Source of the DNA: PFJX01 sp044227325
GTDB taxonomy: Bacteria; Pseudomonadota; Gammaproteobacteria; Burkholderiales; Thiobacillaceae
Reading direction: 5' to 3'
Assembly (NCBI GenBank): GCA_044227325.1
Contig: JBGAFI010000007.1
Location: 62,001 to 126,000 of the forward strand
Length of the DNA: 64,000 bases
The notes beneath the pieces were generated by a model. That model was not told where the DNA came from. It saw only the letters and a program-made list of their open reading frames with translations, and ran no database searches. Positions 7,392-16,742 of this stretch are shown here, piece by piece (the stretch's first letter is position 1; each line of letters begins with the position of its first letter). Both the position numbers and the translations under genes were made by a program.

Positions 7392-9947
7392 ATGAGCAAC
7401 GCGACCGAAGCCCTGCCCAGTTGGCTGGAATGGCTTTCCCGGCTGTTCGCCCCCAAGGCCGATGTGGATGCCGGCGACCCGCTGCAATTCTCCTCCTACC
7501 TGCCTTATCGCGGCTGGGACGAGGATGCCCAGTTGTTCATCTTGGGCAACCAAGTCGGCTTCTGCCTGGAGCTGGCGCCCCAGTCCGGTTCCGATCAGTC
7601 CATGGCGGACATCCTGGAAGGGCTGATGCACAACTGGCCGGTGGGGACGGGCATCCAGTTCCACCTGTTCGGCACGCCCCACATCTACCGCCGCCTGACC
7701 CAGTACGCGAACATGCGGCTGGCCGACCCGGACATCAAGGAACGTTCCGACCGCGAAGGGCGGCCGGTGCGCAACGAGAACATCTACCGCAAGCTGGCCC
7801 GACGCCGGGTGGAACACCTGTCCCGCGCCGCGCACCAGTCCCTCACCCGGGGCAACATCTACATGCTGCGGGATTACCGCCTGGTGGTGTCGGTGACGGC
7901 GCCGATTCGTTTCAACGAGCGCGCCCGCGTCGGCGAATTCCTCAACGCCCGCGCCGGCATGGAAACGACCCTGCGCGCGGCCGGCTTCCCGTCCCGCGTC
8001 TGGGACGCCTCCGACCTGGTCAACTGGTGCGCCGACTTCGCCAATCCGCACCGCCTGCATACCGAATTGCCGCTGCTCAACTACGACGAGGGACGGCTGC
8101 TCAACGCCCAGGTGGTGGACTTCGACACGGTCCAGCTGGAGCACAGCCGTGGCATCCGCTTCACCAATACCCGGCACGACGATGTCACGGTCGAAATGCG
8201 CGCCTACGCCGTGAAGGGCTACCCGGAACGCTTCAGCCTGGCCCGCATGGGGGCACTGATCGGCGATCTGACCCAGTCCTCGCTGCAATATCCCTGTCCG
8301 TTCCTGCTTACCATGGGTGTGTACTTCCCGGACCCGTCCGGCACCAAGGCCATGGTGATGATGAACCAGGCGCGGGCGACCCAGAACGCGGTCTCGAAGA
8401 TGGCGCCGCTGATGCCCGACTCCCAGGACAAGAAGGCGGATTGGGATGAAGCCCTGCGTGTCGTCGACGGTGGTGGCGGTCTGGTGAAGGCCTACCACAC
8501 CCTGCTGCTGTTCCCCGAGGAGGAGTACGCCTCGACGGCTGAGAAGGCGGCGGAGTCGATCTGGCGCGACCAGGGTTTCCAGCTCTGCCACATGACCCAC
8601 ATCCACCGGACCATCCTGCTGGCCTCGCTGCCGATGACCCTGCACGGGGACATGCAAAAGCTGCTGACCCGGTTCAAGCTGCCCTCGACCAAGAGCTATG
8701 AGAACGTGGTTTCCCTGGCGCCCATGATCGGGGAGTGGCGCGGCACGCCCACGCCCATGCTGATCATGGGCGGCCGACGTGGCCAGCTGACCGCCCTGGA
8801 TTTCTACGACAACCCCGAGGGCAACTACTCGGTGGCCATCATCGGCACGCCCGGCTCGGGCAAGTCGGTACTCCTGAACGAGATCGCCTGGAGTTATCTC
8901 GGTGCCGGCGCGAAGGTCTGGCAACTCGATCTGGGCAAATCCTTCCAGAAACTCGCCGAGAAGACCGGCGGCCACTTCGTGGACATCCACGCCGGCTCCG
9001 GGCACTGCGTCAATCCGTTCACCCACGTGGTCGATTTCTCCGACGACTTCGCCATGCTGCAAGCGGTGGTGGCCAAGATGGCCTCGCCGTTCGCCGACCT
9101 GGAGGCCTTCCAGTACCAGGCCATCGGTACCGTCATCACCCGGATATGGAGCGAAAAGGGCCGGGACACCACCATCACCGACATCCGCGACGTTTTCGCA
9201 AAGGGCTGTCTCAACGAGGGTGAACCCGAGGACGCCCGCATCCGCGACCTTTCCGTGATGCTCTCGCCGTATTCCGCCGGCGGCGCCTATGGTGAGTTCT
9301 TCGACGGGCCGGCCAACGTCCAGTTCGACAATGACCATCTGGTCATCGAGCTGGAATCGCTCAAACGCTCACCGGCCCTGCACCGGGTCATCATGATGGT
9401 GCTGCTGTTCCGCATCACCTCGGAGATGTACTTCAACCGCAACCGGAAGAAGCTCCTGATGATCGACGAACTGAAGCAGCAACTCGGCAACGCCGGCGAT
9501 TCCACCCTGGTGCTCATCATTGAGGAGGCGGCGCGGCGCGCCCGGAAATACGGCGGCTCCCTCATCACCGCCACCCACATGGTGGAGGACTACCATGCCA
9601 GCGAGGCCCTGCACACGGCATTCGCCCTGTCCGACTACATCATCGTCCTGCGTCAGCGTCGGGAGTCCATCGAGAAGCTGGCCCAGGAGGGCAAGCTGCA
9701 CATGGACGAAGGCCGCAAGCGCCTGCTGTCTTCGCTACGCATGGAGAAGGGCGCTTACGCCGAGGCCTACCTCTACAGCACCATGGGCGAGGGCATCGTG
9801 CGCCTCATCATCGATCCGTTCAGCTTGTTGATGTTCTCAAACCGCCATGAAGACAACGCGCCGATCGACGAGCTGCGCGCCCAGGGCCATTCCCTCGACG
9901 AAGCCATCGAGATCCTCCTGGAGCGTCGCGGCGGGAGGGCGGCATGA
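7392..9947 (+). CDS. traC: Type-F secretion ATPase TraC
   Basis: This 851-residue VirB4-like cytoplasmic ATPase energises pilus assembly and DNA export. The N-terminal half is the TraC-specific domain. The Walker A motif GTPGSGKS lies at about residues 486-493 and a Walker B region (KKLLMIDELKQQL) at about 688-700. A second acidic stretch (LIIEEAARRARKYGG) follows. The ATG at 7392 has a GGGGAGG site eight bases upstream. An in-frame start at 7374 lacks this. Length matches the family. Confidence 0.95.
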   Translation: MSNATEALPSWLEWLSRLFAPKADVDAGDPLQFSSYLPYRGWDEDAQLFILGNQVGFCLELAPQSGSDQSMADILEGLMHNWPVGTGIQFHLFGTPHIYRRLTQYANMRLADPDIKERSDREGRPVRNENIYRKLARRRVEHLSRAAHQSLTRGNIYMLRDYRLVVSVTAPIRFNERARVGEFLNARAGMETTLRAAGFPSRVWDASDLVNWCADFANPHRLHTELPLLNYDEGRLLNAQVVDFDTVQLEHSRGIRFTNTRHDDVTVEMRAYAVKGYPERFSLARMGALIGDLTQSSLQYPCPFLLTMGVYFPDPSGTKAMVMMNQARATQNAVSKMAPLMPDSQDKKADWDEALRVVDGGGGLVKAYHTLLLFPEEEYASTAEKAAESIWRDQGFQLCHMTHIHRTILLASLPMTLHGDMQKLLTRFKLPSTKSYENVVSLAPMIGEWRGTPTPMLIMGGRRGQLTALDFYDNPEGNYSVAIIGTPGSGKSVLLNEIAWSYLGAGAKVWQLDLGKSFQKLAEKTGGHFVDIHAGSGHCVNPFTHVVDFSDDFAMLQAVVAKMASPFADLEAFQYQAIGTVITRIWSEKGRDTTITDIRDVFAKGCLNEGEPEDARIRDLSVMLSPYSAGGAYGEFFDGPANVQFDNDHLVIELESLKRSPALHRVIMMVLLFRITSEMYFNRNRKKLLMIDELKQQLGNAGDSTLVLIIEEAARRARKYGGSLITATHMVEDYHASEALHTAFALSDYIIVLRQRRESIEKLAQEGKLHMDEGRKRLLSSLRMEKGAYAEAYLYSTMGEGIVRLIIDPFSLLMFSNRHEDNAPIDELRAQGHSLDEAIEILLERRGGRAA

Positions 9948-10306
9948 CCCTGCGCGACTGGCTGCTGGTCCTGCTGGCCAACTCGACCCTGGTGCTGGGC
10001 GGCATCGTGCTCTACGACACCTTGCGTGACGCCGGCAGGCCTGTGTTCGGCGTGGTCGATCTGGCAAGCGTCTATCGCGAGAAGGAAGAGACCTTCGCCA
10101 AGATCATCGGCAGCGACAAGACGACCGAGGAAGAGCGCAACAAGGCAGTGGCGGCGGCGCAGTCCTTCGCCAAGGCGCTGCCGGTCGTGCTGGCGAGCCT
10201 GTCGCAAGAGTGTGGCTGTGTCGTCCTGATGGGCAACGCGGTGGTCTCGAAGACGGCTCAGGTCCACGACCTGACGCCGCTTCTGCGCGCCAAGCTTGGA
10301 CTGTGA
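9944..10306 (+). CDS. trbI: Type-F conjugative transfer protein TrbI
   Basis: This 120-residue protein has one N-terminal membrane segment (about residues 7-24) and a periplasmic tail with a charged helix (REKEETFAKIIG). It matches the F-type TrbI family (F TrbI, 128 residues), which influences pilus retraction or length. It overlaps traC by four bases and lies before the peptidase and traW, the expected F-type order. The C-terminal CGCVVLMGNAVV stretch resembles the family end. Confidence 0.8.
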   Translation: MTLRDWLLVLLANSTLVLGGIVLYDTLRDAGRPVFGVVDLASVYREKEETFAKIIGSDKTTEEERNKAVAAAQSFAKALPVVLASLSQECGCVVLMGNAVVSKTAQVHDLTPLLRAKLGL

Positions 10307-10318
10307 CGCGGGGCCTTG

Positions 10319-10873
10319 ATGACGGCTTCTCCACACCCTCAGTCAGTTCCGGCGCCACGCGGGCGCCTCGCTCGTTGGCGACTCCGCGCCGGTGTCGAGC
10401 TGATGGAACTGCTGCGTCTACCCATGCGCTACTGGAAGGCCACGCTGGTATTCCTTCCGGTGGCCGTCTGGCTGGCCATGCATTATCGGGTGAACCTGAG
10501 CCCCTCGATGCCCTGGACCCTGGCCAGGCTGGAGTACGGTCGGCTGCCGCACCTGGGCGAGCTCATGCTCTACGAGTATCGGGGCACAATGCGAGGTCTG
10601 CCGTCCCACACCTTCTTCAAGGAAGTCGCCGGTATTCCCGGTGACGTCATCGGCCTGGAAGGGCGGGCCGTCTGGATCGGGGCCTGTTACATGGGCCTGG
10701 CCATGCCCGCCACCCGCAAGGGCCAGCGCCTGACGCCGATTGCACCGGGCATGATCCCGCCGGGATATTTCTACGCCAAGGGCGAGCATCCGGCGTCCTT
10801 CGATTCCCGCTACCGGGAAAGCGGTCTGGTGCCGTTCGATGCCGTGATCGGCGTCGCCCACCCGGTGTTCTGA
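10319..10873 (+). CDS. S26-family signal peptidase of the transfer operon (TrhF/TraF-peptidase type)
   Basis: This 184-residue inner-membrane peptidase has a membrane helix at about residues 40-56. It is followed by NLSPSMPW, with the catalytic serine at about 63, and FFKEVAGIPGD, with the general-base lysine at about 101. These are the hallmarks of type I signal peptidases and of the RP4 TraF pilin-cyclising enzymes. It probably matures the pilin. F itself uses host LepB, whereas R27 and SXT-type systems carry their own S26 gene here. I chose the ATG at 10319 over the TTG three bases earlier. Confidence 0.85.
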   Translation: MTASPHPQSVPAPRGRLARWRLRAGVELMELLRLPMRYWKATLVFLPVAVWLAMHYRVNLSPSMPWTLARLEYGRLPHLGELMLYEYRGTMRGLPSHTFFKEVAGIPGDVIGLEGRAVWIGACYMGLAMPATRKGQRLTPIAPGMIPPGYFYAKGEHPASFDSRYRESGLVPFDAVIGVAHPVF

Positions 10874-10874
10874 C

Positions 10875-11495
10875 ATGCGCGGCCTGCTCGTTCTCCTCCT
10901 GCTTCTGCCCGGTTTGTCCCTGGCACACGATCTGGGTTCCTTCGGCAAGACTTATCCCATCACCGAGCCTGATTTCCTGGCCGATATTCAGGACATCGCC
11001 CAGCGGAAGGTGGCGAGCGGCGAATGGAAGCGCCTGGAGGCCGAGGCGCGGGAACGCGGCAAGCGCTACTTCGAGCGTCCGCCCGCCGTCGCGGGCCTGC
11101 ATCCGGCGACGAAGGGCAGGGTACGGCGGTTCGACCCCAGCATCACCCTCTCCGAGGATATCCGCGATGCCGACGGCCGTCTGCTCTTCGCGGCCGGGAC
11201 CACGGTGAATCCGGCCGACATCGCGCCGTTTCCCGGCGCGCTGCTCTATCTGAACGGCGACGACAAGCGCCAGGTGACTTTGGCCGAGAAGCTCGTCAAA
11301 CAGAAGAGCGACGCCCTGAAAATAATCCTCGTCGACGGCTCGCCGGCCGAGCTGATGCGCAAATGGGAACGGCCGGTCTACTTCGACCAGGCCGGTGCCG
11401 GGGTGCGCCGCTTCGGTCTCGACACCGTGCCGGCCCTCATCACCCAGAAGAAGCCCACCGACCGCTTCCTGACCATCGAGGAGATCAAGCCATGA
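10875..11495 (+). CDS. traW: Type-F conjugative transfer protein TraW
   Basis: This 206-residue periplasmic protein has a signal peptide of about 17 residues (ending LSLA) followed by the TraW signature HDLGSFGKTYPITEPD. The C terminus has FDQAGAGVRRFGLDTVPALI, a typical TraW end. It acts with TraU and TrbC in pilus assembly and mating-pair formation. It starts two bases after the S26 peptidase gene, and its end overlaps traU. Confidence 0.93.
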   Translation: MRGLLVLLLLLPGLSLAHDLGSFGKTYPITEPDFLADIQDIAQRKVASGEWKRLEAEARERGKRYFERPPAVAGLHPATKGRVRRFDPSITLSEDIRDADGRLLFAAGTTVNPADIAPFPGALLYLNGDDKRQVTLAEKLVKQKSDALKIILVDGSPAELMRKWERPVYFDQAGAGVRRFGLDTVPALITQKKPTDRFLTIEEIKP

Positions 11496-12502
11496 TCCGG
11501 GCCGCGCTCGCCTTGGTTGCCGGCTTGCTCATGTCTCCCTGCGTGCTCCAGGCGGGTTCGTGCGAGGGGGAGTTTCCCAACCCGGTGACCGACATCTGTT
11601 GGCGTTGCATCCTGCCCCTTTCGATCGGCAGCGCCCGCATCGCCAACATCGGCGGCCAGACCGACATCGACAACCCAGGCAATCCGATCTGCACCTGTGG
11701 CAGCGCGCCGCCTCATATCGGCGTCACCCTGGGCTTTTGGGAACCGGCCTTACTGGCGGAGGTGCCGCGCCAGCCGTACTGCTTCCCCATCCTGGGCGGC
11801 CTGCAGATGAACACCGGCGGATATCAGCCGACCCAGCACGCCCATTCGTCCCAGACGCCGGCCAAGCCGACCTCGACGGCGTTCTACCACGCCCATCATT
11901 ACACCTTCCCGATCCTCTACGCCCTGGGCGTGCTCCAGGACCATCCCTGCCTGGTGCAGAACGCCATCGACATCGGCTTCATGACCGAGTTCGACCCGAC
12001 CTGGAACGATCCGGCCCTGTCCAGCTGGGTCAATCCCGAGGCCTTCCTGTTCGCCAACCCGGCCGCCCTGGCGGCGTGCGCGGCCGATTGTGTCGCCGCC
12101 AGCGTCGACAAGCCGTTGGCCACCACGCCCTGGTGCGCCGGTTGTCAGGGCAGCCTCCATCCCATGCAGGGCTTTGTTCCGCACCACACCGGCGGCGTCG
12201 CCACGTCGCTGCTGCTGACGCAGCGACTGGAAGCCAAGATGCACAAGTTCGGGGTGGCCTGGCGTTATCACGGATCGGACGCTCTGTGCGGGCCGTACCC
12301 CTCGCCGGTCATGGATCGCCAAGCCTACAAGACCCAGATGCTCTACCCGGTGCCAAACACCCGGAAGATCAACGGCAAATGCTGCCAGAACCTGGGCGAG
12401 TCCTCGATCCTATGGGGCTCGGGCAAGGAATTCCCCATCGCCGGCGAGGACTTCGCCTACCTGCTGTTCCGCAAGCGGAACTGCTGCATGATCCTGTACT
12501 GA
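11492..12502 (+). CDS. traU: Type-F conjugative transfer protein TraU
   Basis: This 336-residue cysteine-rich periplasmic protein has a signal peptide of about 22 residues. After it comes CEGEFPNPVTDICWRCILP, the conserved TraU start. Many cysteine pairs (CCQN, NCCMILY at the end) suggest that it depends on the operon's disulfide isomerase. TraU is needed mainly for DNA transfer and mating-pair stability. The ATG at 11492 overlaps the traW stop. The frame is open upstream, but that part lies inside traW. Confidence 0.93.
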   Translation: MIRAALALVAGLLMSPCVLQAGSCEGEFPNPVTDICWRCILPLSIGSARIANIGGQTDIDNPGNPICTCGSAPPHIGVTLGFWEPALLAEVPRQPYCFPILGGLQMNTGGYQPTQHAHSSQTPAKPTSTAFYHAHHYTFPILYALGVLQDHPCLVQNAIDIGFMTEFDPTWNDPALSSWVNPEAFLFANPAALAACAADCVAASVDKPLATTPWCAGCQGSLHPMQGFVPHHTGGVATSLLLTQRLEAKMHKFGVAWRYHGSDALCGPYPSPVMDRQAYKTQMLYPVPNTRKINGKCCQNLGESSILWGSGKEFPIAGEDFAYLLFRKRNCCMILY

Positions 12503-12509
12503 GCGGGCC

Positions 12510-13223
12510 ATGAGCATCTGGATCAGATTCCCGATCATGGCGCTGGCGGCCGGCCTGCTGGCGAGCGCCGCTCATGGCCAGGACCGGGTGGACTGGCAGG
12601 CCCGGATCGACGCGGCCGTGCGCGCCGCTGAACAGGCCGACGCGGCCGCCTGGCGCCAGCGGGGCGAGAAGGCCATCCTGTCGGCCGAACAGGCGCCGGC
12701 GCCGGGTATCGCCAACTGGGACAATCTTCCCGTCTCAGCATCGTCGGTGCCGAACATCCTGCCAATGGTTGAGCGTTTCCAGGGCTACCTGGAGCAACAA
12801 GCCCAGGGGGTGCCGGCCCCGGGCGGCCTATCCGTCTTCGTTTCCCTGTCCATGCCGCGCGGTAGCCTGGAGTTGCTGGTCGGCGAGGCGGAGCGCACCG
12901 GCGCCACCCTGGTCCTGCGTGGCATGGTCGACCGCTCGATCTCCAAGACGATGCTCGCCGTGCAGAAGCTGATCGGGTCGCGCCAAGTCGCCTGGGCCAT
13001 CGATCCGGATGCATTCGCGCGCTTCATGGTGGAGAGCGTCCCGGTTTTCGTGCTGACCCGACAGGGTGCCCGCTTCGAAGGTTGCGGCGAAGAGGCCTGT
13101 TTCCCCCAGGACGATTACGTACGCTTGTCCGGAGATGTGAGCATCGCCTATGCCCTCGATGCCATCGAGCGGCTGATGCCCGCGTTCCATGACGAGGTGG
13201 CGAAGGCGAGGGCAGTGCGATGA
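12510..13223 (+). CDS. trbC: Type-F conjugative transfer pilus-assembly protein TrbC
   Basis: This 237-residue periplasmic protein has a signal peptide of about 23 residues, then a thioredoxin-like TrbC domain (LSVFVSLSMPRGSLELL, about residues 107-123) without a CxxC pair. It acts with TraW in pilus assembly. In F, trbC lies between traU and traN, as here. Its stop overlaps the traN start by four bases. Confidence 0.9.
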   Translation: MSIWIRFPIMALAAGLLASAAHGQDRVDWQARIDAAVRAAEQADAAAWRQRGEKAILSAEQAPAPGIANWDNLPVSASSVPNILPMVERFQGYLEQQAQGVPAPGGLSVFVSLSMPRGSLELLVGEAERTGATLVLRGMVDRSISKTMLAVQKLIGSRQVAWAIDPDAFARFMVESVPVFVLTRQGARFEGCGEEACFPQDDYVRLSGDVSIAYALDAIERLMPAFHDEVAKARAVR

Positions 13224-15559
13224 GTAGACTCATGGCGCCGATGGCATTGCTGCTCCTCACTGGCCTGGCCCACGGCGACCCCATGAGCGAGGCCCGCGCC
13301 GTCGGCCAGGGATCGGTCGATACGATCTACGGCGGGATCAATTACTCCGGCTCGACCTGGACACAAGAGGCTGTACAGGCCTCACCCGGCGGAAATGCGC
13401 CCTATGGGATCGATCCAAGCACCGCCGCCGCGCAAGGCACGGCCCTGCAAGCGGCTTGCGCCTCGAACCCCGCCTCACGGGCCGAATGCGAGGGCCTGAA
13501 CGCCAGTGCCGACACCGCGAATTCAGGCGTTTATCAGAATGCCGGCCAGATCGTGCCGGAAGACGTATACAAGCTGAGAGAGGGCCTACTGCCCCTCGAT
13601 GCGATGCTGGCCGGCACGGGAATCGCCGGCACGTACTCCGCGTGCACCACCCAGACCGTCACCCAGGGCCAGCAGTATTACGACGAGCAGTATTGCCACG
13701 ACTATTACCTGCGGGTGCTCGACCAGCCTTGCACCAAGACCCTGGCGGTGGAGCTCGACTGCGAGTCCAGGGTGGTGCCGCGGGTGAATACCGCCACGGG
13801 CTGGTATTGGTGCGGGGGCTGCGCCTACAACCGGGACGGGCAGTGGAGCACCTACAAGGATCAGGTCACGAACCTGTTGCAGGCGCTCGGCCATCAAACC
13901 CAGTTCGTCGGCTCGCTGACCACCGGTGACTACTGGGGCGTGGTCGGCACCGGCGGCGCGGCGATGACGTTCAAGGTGAACGGGCATACCTACGGCACCG
14001 GAACCAGCTTCTGGTATTACCACATCCATATCGGCCGGGGGATTTCCTACGGAATCTGCGTCAACGACAGCCCGACATTCCTGCAATCGGGCTGCACCGG
14101 CGCCATCAACGACTCGATGGTCGATCTCTCCGGACAAGCGGACTGTCCCAATCCGACCTGGCGCCCGCCATCGGAAGATTATCCCGGCCACTACTATTGC
14201 CCGGGGGCGACGACGATCTCCTGCCCGGCCGGTTCGGAGGCGCAGGTCATCGACGGAAACAGCACCTGCATCGGCGATCTCCAGTGTACCGAGCGTAATG
14301 TCTGGCAGGATTCCTGTGCCGCTTATGCGTCCCGCGTCCCACCCGGTTTGCTGTTGCAGGATGGGGTGAATCCAGACGGCGTGCTGGTGCCGTTCCCGGT
14401 CGCCACCGGTCCGGGCCCCAAGGACAAGTGCGAGCGCACCACCTCGGTTTGCTCCCAGCCTGGGGAGACACGGGTCATCGACGGCCATCCGGTCACCCGC
14501 GACTGCTGGCAATACACGAACACGTTCACCTGCCTCGATCTCGATCCGAAGTCCGATTGTGACCAGCCCCGATGGGGCAGCTGCACCACCCTCGGCACCA
14601 GCTGCATCGACCGGGACGAACTGATCCCGGACTTCTGCACGGCCGAGCAGACCCGGTTCTCCTGCATGGTGGCGGACACCACCCGCGAGGAAACCGTCAC
14701 TGATTGCGGCACCCAGGTTTATCAGGACTCCAGCGGCGCGGTCTGGGACGCCGGGCACGAGCCCGACAGCGACCTGGCCTCGGTCGTGGCGTTCATGGAA
14801 GCCGGCCGGGAGGCGGGCGGCTACATTGATCCGGATTCATTAGAGTTGTTCAAGGGCTTCGACAGCCGCTGCAAGAAGAAACTCTTCGGCCTGGTGAACT
14901 GCTGCAACAAGGGCGGTACCAGTTCCGGGAGTATGTTTTCCAACTCCGCCATCGCGGCGGTCACGGCCGGCGGCCAGGCGGCGGCCTCCACCTACACCTT
15001 CGATGCGCTGTTCGTGTCGGATGCCCCGAACTGGGTTATCAACGGTTTTTCTTCGGTGTTCGGCTCCGGCACCAGTTCCGCGCTCGCGGGCCTGCTGGCC
15101 GGGCAAGTCTCAGTCGAGAGTTTCCTGACCTCCCTGATACCCGGCCCCTGGAGCATCGCCATGCTGGCCCTCCAGTTCTCGGGGCTGCTGAGTTGCGAGG
15201 ACCGCGACATCGAGACGGCGCTCAAGCGCGATGCCCGCCTGTGCGTCGATCTGGGCGCCTACTGTTCAAAGAAGGTGCCCATCATCGGCACCTGCCTGGA
15301 GCGGACCTACAGCCATTGCTGCTTTAACTCCCTGCTCGCCAAGGCCATCAACACCCAGGGCAAGGCCCAACTCGGGATGGGGATGGGCAGCGCGAAACGA
15401 CCGAACTGCGGTGGCTTCACCGCGGCGCAGTTGCAACAGCTCGATCTGGCCGCCATGGACCTGTCCGAGTTCATGGACCAGGTCAGGCCGCAGGGGGTGT
15501 CGCCGACAGCCACGTCGTGCTACTTCCAGGGAGAAACCTCATGTCCAGCCGTGCATTGA
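13220..15559 (+). CDS. traN: Type-F mating-pair stabilisation protein TraN
   Basis: This 779-residue cysteine-rich outer-membrane protein stabilises contacts between donor and recipient. A short signal peptide (about 18 residues) is followed by a long N-terminal variable part and repeated cysteine pairs. The conserved C-terminal TraN region has CKKKLFGLVNCCNKGG and a hydrophobic stretch. The N-terminal part, which chooses the recipient receptor in studied systems, is not similar to anything I can name. Its 3' end overlaps the following small gene by 19 bases. Confidence 0.92.
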   Translation: MSRLMAPMALLLLTGLAHGDPMSEARAVGQGSVDTIYGGINYSGSTWTQEAVQASPGGNAPYGIDPSTAAAQGTALQAACASNPASRAECEGLNASADTANSGVYQNAGQIVPEDVYKLREGLLPLDAMLAGTGIAGTYSACTTQTVTQGQQYYDEQYCHDYYLRVLDQPCTKTLAVELDCESRVVPRVNTATGWYWCGGCAYNRDGQWSTYKDQVTNLLQALGHQTQFVGSLTTGDYWGVVGTGGAAMTFKVNGHTYGTGTSFWYYHIHIGRGISYGICVNDSPTFLQSGCTGAINDSMVDLSGQADCPNPTWRPPSEDYPGHYYCPGATTISCPAGSEAQVIDGNSTCIGDLQCTERNVWQDSCAAYASRVPPGLLLQDGVNPDGVLVPFPVATGPGPKDKCERTTSVCSQPGETRVIDGHPVTRDCWQYTNTFTCLDLDPKSDCDQPRWGSCTTLGTSCIDRDELIPDFCTAEQTRFSCMVADTTREETVTDCGTQVYQDSSGAVWDAGHEPDSDLASVVAFMEAGREAGGYIDPDSLELFKGFDSRCKKKLFGLVNCCNKGGTSSGSMFSNSAIAAVTAGGQAAASTYTFDALFVSDAPNWVINGFSSVFGSGTSSALAGLLAGQVSVESFLTSLIPGPWSIAMLALQFSGLLSCEDRDIETALKRDARLCVDLGAYCSKKVPIIGTCLERTYSHCCFNSLLAKAINTQGKAQLGMGMGSAKRPNCGGFTAAQLQQLDLAAMDLSEFMDQVRPQGVSPTATSCYFQGETSCPAVH

Positions 15560-15915
15560 TCCTGATCCTGGCCTTGCTCGCCCAGGACGCCATGGCCCGT
15601 CAGGCCGTGTCCAGCCTCAAGCCGCTCTTGATCGAGGCGCTCAAGAAGGGCAGCGCCGAGGGCATGCTCGCCAATCCGGATGCCAAGGCCTTCAGCCAAA
15701 CCTTCGGCAGCACCGCGCCCATCCTGATCGATGTCGTCCGGATCGGCTCGCACCAGGAGGCGGGTTGTGGCCGCCTGCGGGTGACGACCAGTCAGACCGG
15801 CGTCGTGGAACGCGACCAGAAGGGTCATGCGCTGCCGTCCATGGACCAGCGCATGGTGTACCAGGTCAATTACTGCGTGAGCGGCCGCTTCCCGATCGGG
15901 GAGGAGGGCAGATGA
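15541..15915 (+). CDS. Small exported protein between traN and traF
   Basis: This 124-residue protein of unknown function has a signal peptide (about residues 1-19, ending DAMA). The ATG at 15541 is preceded by GGGAG. It has two cysteines in the mature part (GCGRLRV and NYCVSG) that could form a disulfide. It overlaps traN and traF and so belongs to the operon. It may be a periplasmic accessory factor of the secretion channel, by position only. Confidence 0.75.
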   Translation: MSSRALILILALLAQDAMARQAVSSLKPLLIEALKKGSAEGMLANPDAKAFSQTFGSTAPILIDVVRIGSHQEAGCGRLRVTTSQTGVVERDQKGHALPSMDQRMVYQVNYCVSGRFPIGEEGR

Positions 15916-16742
15916 CGCGCATCCGCCGGGGTGCGCTGGGTGCGCTTCTCTGTAGCGCCTTTGCCTCGGCGCAGCCGCCGGAGGTCAAGCCGTTCCTGCT
16001 GGACAAGGAACGGGGCTGGTTCTGGTACGAGCAGGCGCCGGCCCCCGTCGAGCACGCGCCGAAACCGAAGACCGAAGCAGGGCAGACCACGGCCAAGCCG
16101 ACCGAGGTCCGGATGTATGAGCAGTTCAAGGCCGGCATGGAAGAGGCCCGGATCGTCGCCCTGTTCAATCCGACCCAAGCGAACGTGGAGCGCTACGTCC
16201 AGTACCGCACCGCCCTGGTGAAGCTGGCCGATCAACTGGCCGAGGCGGGCCAGCGAGTGGTCTGGGCGAACCCCGAATATGACTTCACCCAGGCGCGGCC
16301 GGTGTCGGCCGTCGGCCTGCAGGTGCATGACGCGGAGAAAACGGAACAGCGCCGGCGGACCTTCGACCGCCTGGCCAAGACCCACGTGCTGTACTTCTTC
16401 TTCAAGGCGGACTGTCCCTACTGCCACGCCTTCGCGCCGGTGCTGCTGGGTTTTTCGCAGGCTACTGGGATCAAGATTTTTCCGGTGTCGCTCGATGGCG
16501 GCGGCTTGCCGGAGTTTCCTCAACCGCATAGGGACCGTGGTCAGGCGGCGGCCCTGGGCGCCACAACCGTGCCAGCCGTCTACCTGGCCAATCCTGCGAC
16601 CCGCGAAATTACGCCGGTCGCTTTCGGCATCCAGTCCGAATCGGAATTGGTCGACCGCGTCATGGCCATCGCCAATCCGGGCATGAGCGGCTTCGTCGAT
16701 GCCTCGACGCCCATTCGTTCCCTGGAAGGATTCGAACCATGA
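15912..16742 (+). CDS. traF: Type-F conjugative transfer protein TraF
   Basis: This 276-residue periplasmic thioredoxin-like protein has a signal peptide of about 20 residues and CPYC at 168-171, with a cis-proline motif (TTVPAVYL) downstream. F plasmid TraF has lost the CxxC pair, so this copy looks redox-active, like those of SXT-type systems. It acts with TraH in pilus extension and retraction. The ATG at 15912 overlaps the stop of the small upstream gene, and its stop overlaps the traH start. Confidence 0.92.
   Translation: MTRIRRGALGALLCSAFASAQPPEVKPFLLDKERGWFWYEQAPAPVEHAPKPKTEAGQTTAKPTEVRMYEQFKAGMEEARIVALFNPTQANVERYVQYRTALVKLADQLAEAGQRVVWANPEYDFTQARPVSAVGLQVHDAEKTEQRRRTFDRLAKTHVLYFFFKADCPYCHAFAPVLLGFSQATGIKIFPVSLDGGGLPEFPQPHRDRGQAAALGATTVPAVYLANPATREITPVAFGIQSESELVDRVMAIANPGMSGFVDASTPIRSLEGFEP

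Noticed and set aside
7266..9338. 690-codon open frame antisense to traC
   Set aside because: This is the shadow of a GC-rich gene. TraC on the plus strand has Walker motifs and correct operon spacing.
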